This document shows, piece by piece, positions 39,950 to 49,098 of a stretch of 64,000 nt of DNA. The notes below the pieces were generated by a model. It saw nothing but the letters and a program-made list of their open reading frames with translations, was not told where the DNA came from and did no database searches. The DNA comes from Bacteroidota bacterium. Lineage in GTDB: Bacteria > Bacteroidota > Bacteroidia > AKYH767-A > 2013-40CM-41-45. The number at the start of each line of letters is the position of its first letter. Position 1 is the first letter of the stretch. Made by a program: the position numbers and the translations under genes. The stretch is taken from positions 124,001 to 188,000 of the forward strand of contig JADJFC010000005.1 in NCBI GenBank assembly GCA_016708785.1, given 5' to 3'.

Positions 39950-42900
39950 AACCATTCACGAATAAACCATTCAAACCATCTCCATTTTGCTATTAAAAAT
40001 TTAAACTTCCTTTGAAAGACAGATGTATTGATGTCAATAGGATTTGGAAATTTTTTGATAATTTCCGCATCAGAAAAAGCAATTGAAAAATTTTGAGTTG
40101 TTGTTTGAATGTGTAAACATCTGACGGTTGGAAGGGACACGGGTAGAATTGTTTAGCAATTACAATTTGGATAAGTAAACTTCCCGAATCCGTTTGTTTT
40201 AATCTGTAAGCAAGGGTGATGACGGTATAGCTAAGCATGGTGCTATTTCCCGCACCCTGATCCTTTCAGTGTAAACCGTCAACAGAATGTTCGATCGTGA
40301 AGTAACTGCTGTTAGAATGCAGCAATTCGGAAAATGAAATAAGTTCGATTGGAAGTTGATAGGAGTAGAAAGACGTTCGAAAACACCGAAGCCATTCATT
40401 CCTGTTCGGAATGTAGTCGAAGCCGTACTTGGATCGCAAGTAGCCCAGAAAGGAGGTTGGAGGCGTAATGGAACTTTTTAGTACAGTAGCAAAATTGGCA
40501 GTTGGCGAAAAATTAGTGTTGTATAAAGTTGCATTGTATGTTCCGCTGTTGGGATTAAGCGATGCATTGATATTCCAAAATCCATTGTCTAGTACATTTG
40601 ATAAACTATAGTAGCCAACACAATCATTTGATACAGGGCCAGTGGGAATAGAAGAATATGTTTCAAAGTTTGCCACAGTCGAATAAGAGTATTGTTTGTG
40701 AATGATATGTTAGCATTTTGGTATCCTTTAATGCATGGCCACGGGAAATCATAACTAGCAGCACCGGATAGAAAGCGTCGAAGATTTCCTGAACAAAACT
40801 AAATGAATTGTGTTGAAAGGGCTGAATTTTGGTAATGCAGGTGAAGTGATTATTTCAGTTAGGTCAGACCTTTGCCAAGAGCATATCTGATCCGACAAGA
40901 GTAACTCCTGCCGGAATTTTACAACATTTTCTAAAGTAAGTATTCCGCCCGGAGAATAAGTTTGTGCAGCAGCGCCATTGAATTCTAAATAGCCACCGGG
41001 AATTACATTCGTAAATGTTGAGTTACCTGAAGCATTAGTAAAATTTCCTGCAACTTTGATATATTTATTGTTAGTGTTGAAAACGCTTCCTGCGTTTGAA
41101 GTAGTAAAGTTTCCTGCAATGTCCATGTCGACAGTAGTACTTGCAACACCGCTTTTTGTGATAGTAACATTTCCTAATTTATTGTTGGCAGTTAATGCGC
41201 CATCAAAATTTTGTGCAACTGCTCCATTATTCATCAATATAGTTGATGTAGGTGAAACATTTATAGTCCCGAAATTATTGAAGTCGCCACAAACAGTAAC
41301 GGTAACTCCCGGATTAATAGTCAGACTTGCACCACCAAGTACATTGATCGATTGAACTGTTGTATTTGCAGAAATGATCGGTTGTATTGCAGCAGGAAAA
41401 ATATTTGCTGTAACACCACATGCGGGAGAATTACATCCTGCCCAATTTGTTCCTGTTGCCCATGCGGAATTCGATGCTCCTGTCCAGTTAATGATCGGTG
41501 AATTTCCTATTCCAGCAGTTGAGCTTGAAAAGTCGAGTGTGTATCCGCCATTTGTATAGCTGTAATTTGAGAGGCAAGTACAATTGTTTGCCCGGCTACA
41601 ACAGGAAGTGGATCCTGAAAGTTGAATGGACTTCCACCCGGAGGAAGCGGATTGCGCATTCCGCACATCGTTGATCCTGCGCCATTCCAGTTACAACGAA
41701 CCGGTGAAATAACATTATTGATAATGTCACTGCATGTAGAATTTGTAATGTCAAACATGATCCATCAAAGGGGGGGTGTCCAGAAAGCACCAGGCGAATT
41801 AATATGAATGGAATACCAACAATATTCAATTCACCTGCCAAAAGACAACCGGAGTTGAACCGGCGGATTAATATCAGGAGTACCTGATACGGTATTTGAG
41901 ATAAGCGCCAAAACAGGCTGAACGACACCTGATTCAACAGGAATGGCAACATCCTGATGGTTGAAGCCGGATTGCGAAATGCTATCAGAAGCCATGATGT
42001 TAAATGTTCCTGTGAGATTGTCAAACCACAGAAGAATACAAGAGTGCCCGGTATCAAACCACTCAACTGTAAAGAGGCAGCAGTGTTGACACTGCCACAT
42101 CCTGAATTTGAATTGTCGTTGCATCCATCAAGAATTGGAACTAGTGCATTACATGTTCCTGTGAATGCCTCAATTTGATCACCCAATGACGATCGCGTTT
42201 CATTGAGAATCCGGAAGGTGGAACAATAGCTTTGTACCAAACAGAATTTATATTTCCGGACTCCAGCAAGCAGGTATTGCAGGTCACTATCCACCTGAAC
42301 AATTGTTGTCCAAGAATGACAGTTCAACGGCAGGTTGATCGCATTGCAAGGTAAATCGTTGGCAGCCCTGAACCATAAGAGGTAAGACAACACGCAGAGG
42401 CGGTGCCCAGCTATCAATAATAATATAGTATGTACCTGCAGAAGGAAGCGTTACATCAGAAACAAGTGGGGAGCTTCCTCCGTCAGTTGCTATACATGTT
42501 CCTGATACCCGGGCAGCCAAGATAAACCTGAAAGCCCATCAAGCTGGTTGTGCCATTGTTGAGAGTAATGCTTATACATTGACTACCTGTCGACGTGTAA
42601 GCATAAACTTTGTCTTCACCGGAATTATAAACTGTCGAACATGTTCCGGGAGTGAGATCATTATAATCATCACCCATACATGCAGTAGTTTCATTGATCG
42701 TGCTATATGGAAGCGAAGCGATAACAACAGGGTTCGCACACGTGGCTCCAACAGAAGAAGCACTCACAGATGAAATAAAGAGATTGTCATAGTCATTGCA
42801 ATTTCCATTTGCATCATCCAGTACTAAGTAATATGTAGTACCTGCAATTACAGACACGCACATACTTTTACTGCCATTAAAATCTCAAGAAAATTCTGTA

Positions 42901-43706
42901 CAACCCCCGTTGGACAAAAGTAGCGGAGCGTTGAGCATTAAGGTCAATTGTTATTAGTCCTGATGTTGTTGGATTAAACAACCATGTCTTCACCATCCAG
43001 AAATCCGGCAAACATTTGCATTTCCGCTACTGATGTCATCGTCAAAACCGCATGTTGTACCAGGGCCACTTGTATATGGCAGTGAACTCACATTTATATT
43101 TCCTAGTCCAAGGTCGCATGATGAACCAAGACTTGAAATGATGGCTATACTGTCAATAGCACTTGCAGGATTATTTCCGAAGCAGCTCCAAGTGAAGTAG
43201 TTCCGCAAGTTGCAAGGGAGATCAATAAAATCACTCAGCCATGTAGTTTGATTTCTATAATTCGTACCGAGAGTTCCTGAATTTAATAGCGAACCTGCTA
43301 CGGGTGTTACCGATGTTGGAACTATAGAGATTTCCATATAATCTTCATTCGAACGACCACGAACTTTGTATCTGAAATATAAAGTAATCTGATCTACGGC
43401 AGGAAATGTAACATCACGATAAAGATGTACAACTGACGCTGCAGTTGCAGTATAATTATTGTTAGCAGCAGAAGTACCAACATATGCACAACGAACGCCA
43501 TTTTGTCCGGCAACAGCAGTACCACACCACCACTGGTTTGTTTGTGCTGTGTTTACAACGGTCCAGTTATTTGCAGCGAAAGTTGCGCCGGTTTCAAATC
43601 CGCCATCACCTGTTGCACTAAGCACTGTCGTTTGTGCAAGCCCATGTTTTCCCAAAGCCAGTGACAATACTATCGCAGCTAGAAGTATAAACTTTGGGAA
43701 TTTCAT
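39950..43706 (-). pseudogene. Large T9SS-type secreted protein with many frameshifts
   Basis: One long minus-strand gene can be traced in pieces: signal peptide and SATGDGGFETGATF (43706-42990), PPC-like repeats such as SLPYSTINETTACMGDDYND (42863-42483) and LPSAGTYYIIIDSW, then a domain ending INWTGASNSAWATGTNWAGC followed by ATIANT-like beta strands (41600-40760), and a pre-sorting region FTIEHSVDGLHW near 40270. FPNPID appears near 40060, but only some 35 codons remain before the neighbouring gene, too few for a full T9SS tail. At least eight frame changes occur. A genuine decaying gene, a poorly assembled repeat, or both, would fit. Confidence 0.65.
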
Positions 43707-43724
43707 GGTTAATGAGATAATAGA

Positions 43725-44072
43725 CTATAGTTGATTTTTAATTTGAATTCTGTTGCAGATCTTATGTGCTTCTTCAATTGGAATTGAAGACTTAATGATA
43801 TATCTGTAGTTTAGTGAATGTAATAAGTGATTTACTTTTGATCGGACAGAATCAATTGGAGTGGTTGTTTCTATGATCAGTAACCCTGCCTTTTCGCAAT
43901 ATTCAATAGTTTTAATTTCAGTAATTGACTGAAGTTCTTTTTTTAATTCCGGAACACCTCGTTGTTGGCTAAGTCCACCTATTTCAAATAGGTACACCCC
44001 CGTTAGAGCAAAACAAATAGACGATAAGAAAAGTGGGAGGGTAATAAGAAGGGGTAGTAATTTTTTATTCAA
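43725..44072 (-). CDS. Small membrane-anchored or exported protein, HMA-like fold possible
   Basis: 115 residues: an N-terminal hydrophobic segment (LLPLLITLPLFLSSICFALTG), then a domain with strand-helix pattern VPELKKELQSITEIKTIEY, GLLIIETTTPIDSVRSKVNHLL, YRYIIKS. This layout recalls heavy-metal-associated ferredoxin-like domains, but the CxxC metal site is absent. It ends 18 bp before the start of the broken T9SS gene on the same strand. Confidence 0.5.
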   Translation of the reverse strand: MNKKLLPLLITLPLFLSSICFALTGVYLFEIGGLSQQRGVPELKKELQSITEIKTIEYCEKAGLLIIETTTPIDSVRSKVNHLLHSLNYRYIIKSSIPIEEAHKICNRIQIKNQL

Positions 44073-44099
44073 CGGTTTCTGAGTTGTTGCTGTGAGCGA

Positions 44100-44252
44100 T
44101 TCAAAACTGAAATCCTTACAAAACCTGCCGAAACGGTAAAACTAGCAGCTGAACGGGAAGATGAATTAAATATCGTTTTACAGAATAAAAATGCCTTTAA
44201 AAAAGTTGAATTCTACGAGGCAAGACTTGGATTATTTTGCGAAAACGAATAA
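44100..44252 (+). pseudogene. C-terminal remnant of an unidentified gene
   Basis: A 50-codon stretch reads FKTEILTKPAETVKLAAERE...NKNAFKKVEFYEARLGLFCENE and then TAA. Its composition is coding-like (charged, with amphipathic helices), and it has no start codon or upstream frame; a stop lies at 44058. It ends inside the 44-bp palindrome. It may be the last exon-like scrap of a gene removed by rearrangement. Family not recognised. Confidence 0.35.
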
Positions 44253-44287
44253 CGAATCCCGATAGCTATCGGGATTCGTTATTCGTT
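44244..44287. repeat. 44-bp perfect palindrome holding two convergent stop codons
   Basis: Two AACGAAT heptamers, then CCCGATAG, then the exact complement. The plus-strand remnant stops at TAA 44250-44252 within the left heptamers, and the minus-strand GNAT gene stops at TAG 44266-44268 in the palindrome centre. It is long enough to form a 22-bp stem. Confidence 0.9.
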
Positions 44288-44757
44288 ACAAGGTACTTCC
44301 TCATCGTCGGTTCTGTATGTATATGAAAACCATTTTTTGCATAGATTGGTAATCCTTCAGCGGATGCGTGAAGTTCAAAAGCTATCACGCCCAATTCATT
44401 TGCAGAAGCAACAAGTCGGTTAAGAATATTTGTGCATATGCCTTTTTTTCTAAATGAACTTAAAGTGTACATGTTCATAACATGTCCCATCTTTCCTGTT
44501 GGATTTTTAAAATTGCCCGGCTGATCATGAATTTCAATAAAGCCAATTCCGACAACTTCATTACCGGATTTCGCATACCAACAAATAGTAGAATTATTTT
44601 CAAGCGAAGTCTTGAAATAACTTAGAAGATTTTCACGTAATAAATTTTCAGCTTCTTCGCTTTGCTTTCCCAAGTATTCAGTAAGAAAAGCAAGACGCAT
44701 TTCGCACATCATTTCGATGTCAGCTGCAATAGCTTTGTGATAGGTTAATGACTCCAT
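44266..44757 (-). CDS. GNAT acetyltransferase
   Basis: 163 residues of a single GNAT domain: ADIEMMCEMRLAFLTEYLG, VVGIGFIEIHDQPGN, the acetyl-CoA region MNMYTLSSFRKKGICTNILN and YAKNGFHIHTEPTM at the end. FRKKGICTNIL is a slightly off RxxGxG/A loop. The last residues NNESR are encoded by the heptamer and palindrome element, so its C-terminus may be a recent extension. Substrate unknown. Confidence 0.83.
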   Translation of the reverse strand: MESLTYHKAIAADIEMMCEMRLAFLTEYLGKQSEEAENLLRENLLSYFKTSLENNSTICWYAKSGNEVVGIGFIEIHDQPGNFKNPTGKMGHVMNMYTLSSFRKKGICTNILNRLVASANELGVIAFELHASAEGLPIYAKNGFHIHTEPTMRKYLVTNNESR

Positions 44758-44785
44758 CGATAAAAAGGAAATAATAATTAATAAT

Positions 44786-44845
44786 GAAAGGCTATCGAAG
44801 GTAAATGATTTCCTACGATAGCCTTTCGTTATTAGTTATTCACTA
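44786..44845 (-). terminator. Hairpin and heptamers after the desaturase gene
   Basis: GAAAGGCTATCG (44786-44797) pairs with CGATAGCCTTTC (44816-44827). Between it and the desaturase stop lie heptamers AACTAAT, AGTGAAT and AACGAAA on the minus strand. The desaturase's last three residues (TNN) and TAA stop come from the first heptamers. Confidence 0.65.
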
Positions 44846-45924
44846 TTAGTTATTAGTTAACTTCCCACTTGCTGACAACTCCGCATTCTCTACCTTTTCA
44901 GATTTGCGAAGGTAAGGCGAGAGGTATTGTTCGTTGAATTGCTTTTTCGAATCGTGATATGAAACAATGCCGCCAATTTTATAGAGCATATAAATGTAAT
45001 ACCATGCAAAATCAATCTGATATTTTAAAAATCCGGAACGCGCACTTGAAGGATAGAGATGATGATTATTGTGCCATTCACCGGCAACAATTCCGGGCCA
45101 GTACTGATTGATTGACATATCGCTTCTATTGAAGTCCATTCCATCTTCGCGTTTGTCTTTTCCTTTGCCGTGACCTTCGTAATTAAAAGTACGAACACCG
45201 ACAGCCCAGAAGAAAGCGCCACCGAAGAGTGCTACTGCAAGCGCAATTCCACCAATCAAATAAAACATCGTGAACCAGAATGCCCAGTTTAAAATAATGA
45301 AAGATACAGTCGTCAATGGATTAGCAATAGATCCCCACTTCTGATATTGTTTGTAGCTGTTACGATAAATACCAACTCGCTCCATTAGTCCGGAAGCTTT
45401 GTTGTAATCTGCTTCACTTAGGTTTCTATTGATAAGCTGATGATTTACATCGGCAAGAAAGCAATATAGAAAACCACCGTAAGCATTGTACGGATCCCGG
45501 GTGTATCCGATTTTGCATGATGAACATGGTGCGATACGACATATATCTCTTCAGGAATAATTTTCAGAACAAGATTTTGTGTTAGCCATCTCCAAAACGG
45601 ATTACGAAACTGATAAGCACCGTGAGTGCAATAACGATGATACCATACAGTACCGTGACTACCCATAACGATCATGCTATAGATAAAAGTAACGATGAGT
45701 AATTTCCAGGTAAAGTATTTGAAGATAAACAAAAGGAAAAACGGAAATAAGATCAGAATGGAAACCCATGAAGTAAAGGCAAGCCAGTTCTTTTTGTTTT
45801 TGAATACATTCAAGCGACTGAAAAATTCTTTGATCAGTTCTTTGGGTGAAGGTTTGTAAAAATTGCCCTTTTCGTCAGTCCATCCGTATGATGGTTTCTC
45901 GAGAATTTCGTCTATAAATGCCAT
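44846..45924 (-). CDS. Acyl-CoA/fatty acid delta-9-type desaturase (one frameshift)
   Basis: Start at 45924 (MAFIDEILEKPSYGW). A diiron membrane desaturase with the three histidine boxes: HRYCTH (HX4H), HHVHHAK (HxxHH) and EWHNNHHLYP (HxxHH). Hydrophobic segments lie before box 1 and between boxes 2 and 3. A base is missing at 45496-45498; restoring a G gives TPGDPYNAYGGFLYCFLADV and a protein of about 359 residues. It introduces double bonds into acyl chains and adjusts membrane fluidity. The C-terminal tail after YLRKSE is variable and ends in repeat-derived residues. Confidence 0.88.
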
Positions 45925-46045
45925 GATTTTTTTCTGAAGGTGCAAGGTAGAAAATCTTGGTCATGCCTAAGCATTTTGACGAAAATCATCCTTTAAACGG
46001 TCATTTAAGCTAAAAAACGAGGCAGATATTTTTTGTTTAAAGGGC

Positions 46046-46114
46046 TTAATGGGTTTAAAGTGTATCGGCAGGAAATTCTACTTTTTAACACTTTGAATAC
46101 TTTAAACCCATTAA
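46046..46114. repeat. Inverted repeat between two minus-strand genes
   Basis: TTAATGGGTTTAAAG (46046-46060) and CTTTAAACCCATTAA (46100-46114) are exact complements 39 bp apart. The left arm is preceded by TTTAAAGGGC and the right one followed by ACCACTTAAACCG, which pair loosely. It lies after the stop of the BNR-repeat gene and may act as its transcript end. Confidence 0.7.
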
Positions 46115-46142
46115 ACCACTTAAACCGATTCTAATAATCCAA

Positions 46143-48200
46143 TTATTCAATCAGGATTTTTCCCTTTATATTTCCACCTGAAGATTGAACATTCAGGATG
46201 TACATCCCTTTTGCTAATGCTGACAAGTCAAGTTTGAATTCTGTTTTATTCTGACCAACCAGATTGTATATAGCGATAACTTTGCCGGCGAGGTCTGATG
46301 CAGTTACCGTTGAAATTGGTTCCGTGCCATTGATTGAAAGATTAATTTTCCCATTTCCCGGATTTGGAAAAATGTTCAGCAGGTTACAGCAAGCATTAAG
46401 CGATTCAATGTTTGTTAATTCACTAACCGGTCGTTTCCATACCCCGGCGCCACCGATTCCTACATACAAGTCAGACCCAACAGGAAGTGCACAAATAACA
46501 TATGGGTTGTTGTCAAGTCCATTGTTAAATGCAGTCCAGTTCATTCCTTGGTCAGTGGAGATAAACACTCCTCCAACATTTCCTGATGCATAAATATTGG
46601 TTCCGTCAGTTGTTAATTTGCTTATGTATGGGCAAGAGATTCCATTGCTCATCGATGTCCAGTTACTTCCATTGTCATCCGTCATAAAAACTTCACCGGT
46701 GCTTGTACCTGCGAATATTTTATTGCCTAAGGATGTCATACAAAAAATATTCTGATTTGTAAGGCCATTGATAACAGGATTCCAGTTGGCACCGTCATCG
46801 GTAGAAAGAAAAATACCACCGCCAAATGTTCCTGCAAAAATATTTGAACCATCGACAGCAAAGGAAGAAATAAGTTGATTGGTCATTCCATTGTTGGCAG
46901 GAGCCCAATTAAGTCCATTATCGGTCGATGAAAAAACTCCACTGCCTAAAGTTCCTGCAAACAAAACACTGCCATGTGTTGCAAAAGAATATACATTCGG
47001 ATTCGTAATTCCGTTTCCGGAAGGTGTCCATGTCAATCCATTGTCGTCGGAAATAAACACATTGGAATAATTAGTTCCACAAAAAATTCTTGACCCATTC
47101 ACAAATAATGATTGTTGATTTAACACAGTGAAGCCATTGCTAGCTGCTGACCAGTCGGCGCCACCATTGGCTGAAGTATATATTCCACCACCATTTGTAC
47201 ATGCCATGATAACCGATCCTGTATTAACAAGATCTGTAATGTAGCTTCCTTTCATTCCGTTCACTTCTAACGTCCAGTTGGCACCATCATCAGCAGTGAG
47301 ATAACATCCTGCTTCAGTTCCTGCAAAAATAGATGTTCCATCAGTAGCTAAAGCTAAAGCGTATTTGTTTGCTATTCCAGTATTCACTTCAGTCCAATTC
47401 AATCCGTCACTTGTTTTGTAGAAACCATTTCCATAAACCCCAACATAAATATCAGAACCCTTACTAAGCATAGTGTTAAAATAATAGGATGATGGAGGAA
47501 TTCCAGTGGATGCAGGGCTCCATGTCGCTCCATCATCATCCGATCTGTAAACTGCATCAGCCTCTACTCCAACAAAAATCGATGTTGAATTAGAAGCCAT
47601 ACTATTAATTACCGAGCCTGTAATTCCACTACTTGCAGGATTCCAAGTCAGACCATCGTCAGTCGATTTAAAAACACCACCATTTGTACCAACAAACAGA
47701 TCGGTTCCTTTTATAGCGATGCAATGAATGTCATTGTATGTAATTCCGCTACCGCTCGGATTCCAAGTCGCTCCATTATCCGTCGAAACAAATAATCCTC
47801 CGCCAAGAGTTCCTAAAAATAACTTTGTGCTATTTTTAAGTAAGCAGTTTGCGCTCCAGGAAAGTCCGATATTGCTGAAATTCCAGGTGATACCATAATC
47901 TGTAGAAATTGAAAATCCGTTATTGGTTGCAGCGTATACATTGCTCCCGTCAATCAATAGATCGTTGTAGGAAAAATAGTACTCATCGAAAAATCGATTG
48001 GGCCATGTTGTACCATTGTCATCTGAACGGTAAATTCCACCACCTCTACAACCTGCATAAAGGCGCGTTCCATCAGTGGCAAGAGCGTCTACTACTCCAC
48101 TGAATGGCCCATTCGTTTGCTGCCATTGGGCTTGAGCAATAAAAGCGAAGAGTATTAATGAAATTGACAGGAGTGTTTTTTGTAGAAGTTTATTTTTCAT
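46143..48200 (-). CDS. BNR/sialidase-type repeat surface protein with T9SS tail
   Basis: Start at 48200 (MKNKLLQKTLLSISLILFAF, signal peptide); the upstream ATG adds a non-signal leader. About 685 residues. At least twelve Asp-box repeats of the form STDDGATWNP, RSDDDGATWSPAS, TSANGGADWSAAS alternate with INSMASNSTSIFVGV-type strands, giving one or two beta-propellers as in YCF48/Vps10/sialidase-like proteins. The catalytic residues of sialidases are not evident, so this is probably a binding protein. The T9SS tail spans NIFPNPGNGK to GMYILNVQSS. Confidence 0.85.
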   Translation of the reverse strand: MKNKLLQKTLLSISLILFAFIAQAQWQQTNGPFSGVVDALATDGTRLYAGCRGGGIYRSDDNGTTWPNRFFDEYYFSYNDLLIDGSNVYAATNNGFSISTDYGITWNFSNIGLSWSANCLLKNSTKLFLGTLGGGLFVSTDNGATWNPSGSGITYNDIHCIAIKGTDLFVGTNGGVFKSTDDGLTWNPASSGITGSVINSMASNSTSIFVGVEADAVYRSDDDGATWSPASTGIPPSSYYFNTMLSKGSDIYVGVYGNGFYKTSDGLNWTEVNTGIANKYALALATDGTSIFAGTEAGCYLTADDGANWTLEVNGMKGSYITDLVNTGSVIMACTNGGGIYTSANGGADWSAASNGFTVLNQQSLFVNGSRIFCGTNYSNVFISDDNGLTWTPSGNGITNPNVYSFATHGSVLFAGTLGSGVFSSTDNGLNWAPANNGMTNQLISSFAVDGSNIFAGTFGGGIFLSTDDGANWNPVINGLTNQNIFCMTSLGNKIFAGTSTGEVFMTDDNGSNWTSMSNGISCPYISKLTTDGTNIYASGNVGGVFISTDQGMNWTAFNNGLDNNPYVICALPVGSDLYVGIGGAGVWKRPVSELTNIESLNACCNLLNIFPNPGNGKINLSINGTEPISTVTASDLAGKVIAIYNLVGQNKTEFKLDLSALAKGMYILNVQSSGGNIKGKILIE

Positions 48201-48372
48201 TTTTTGGATTTTTGTGATTTGAAAAACAGTGTGTGTATTGTAAAAAACAAGTTTAAATAATTGATGGTAGAAAAACAAATCTATAGAAATGTAATAGGAG
48301 GAATCTTACATTTTTACAGTAATTTCATGTTTAGGGAAATTATTTCTGACAACAATCATGTCGACAAATTAT

Positions 48373-49098
48373 TTATTCGAAAATTTGCTCTAAAATCTTA
48401 TGCGATTTTACACCAAAGAAGCCGCCTATGTGTAATCGATAATACTCTAAAATATTTTCGATTAGTTTCTTTTTATCTTCAGCAGTGATATTTAATCTTG
48501 CGGAAAGATCTGCAGAATTAAAAATCAAATTCGAAAAATTTAAAGCCGCAGATTCATTCAAGTAATAGGGATGCAAAGGAATTTGAGATTGAAATTTCCC
48601 ATCTATCAAATTAAAAAATGGATGTTGCGTGTCATAATTCTGAATTGGGTAAAAGCCAAGATATCGTGTTAGTCTGATTAGAAAAAGCAGATGAAAATCT
48701 TTTGACACCGGTTGCTGCACATCGAAAAGTTGAATAGTATTGAATACAAATTCAAAGAGCAATTGATTTTCTTCCTCTTCTTTTATAGCCTTACAAAGTA
48801 CTTCATTCAGAAATAAAACGATCGTGCTTTTTATTACATCAAAAGGGATATCGCGAAGTGCAGGCATCGGACGAATTTCGGAAATGCGTTGTAATCCGTG
48901 ACGTTCTTTGTGATAAACCACTAACTCGACTAAAGTAAGCGGTTGAAACCAGCCGACATTTAGTTTTGCATTTTTCTTTCGGACGCCATTTACAATGTAC
49001 GATTGGATGCCGAAAAGTTCAGTATAAATTTTTACAATGAGACTGGTTTCCCGGTATTCAGTATATGAAAAAACAATTCCTCTTGTCTTATGAAGCAT
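48373..49098 (-). CDS. recO: DNA repair protein RecO
   Basis: 241 residues from the ATG at 49098 (MLHKTRGIVFSYTEYRETS). The N-terminal OB fold, with KTRGIVFSYTEYRETSLIVKI and NGVRKKNAK, and a helical C-terminal domain fit the RecO family. The zinc cysteines of many RecO proteins are absent, as is common in Bacteroidota. It loads RecA onto gapped DNA in the RecFOR pathway. Start and porZ stop overlap as TAATG, so translation of the two is coupled. Confidence 0.9.
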   Translation of the reverse strand: MLHKTRGIVFSYTEYRETSLIVKIYTELFGIQSYIVNGVRKKNAKLNVGWFQPLTLVELVVYHKERHGLQRISEIRPMPALRDIPFDVIKSTIVLFLNEVLCKAIKEEEENQLLFEFVFNTIQLFDVQQPVSKDFHLLFLIRLTRYLGFYPIQNYDTQHPFFNLIDGKFQSQIPLHPYYLNESAALNFSNLIFNSADLSARLNITAEDKKKLIENILEYYRLHIGGFFGVKSHKILEQIFE

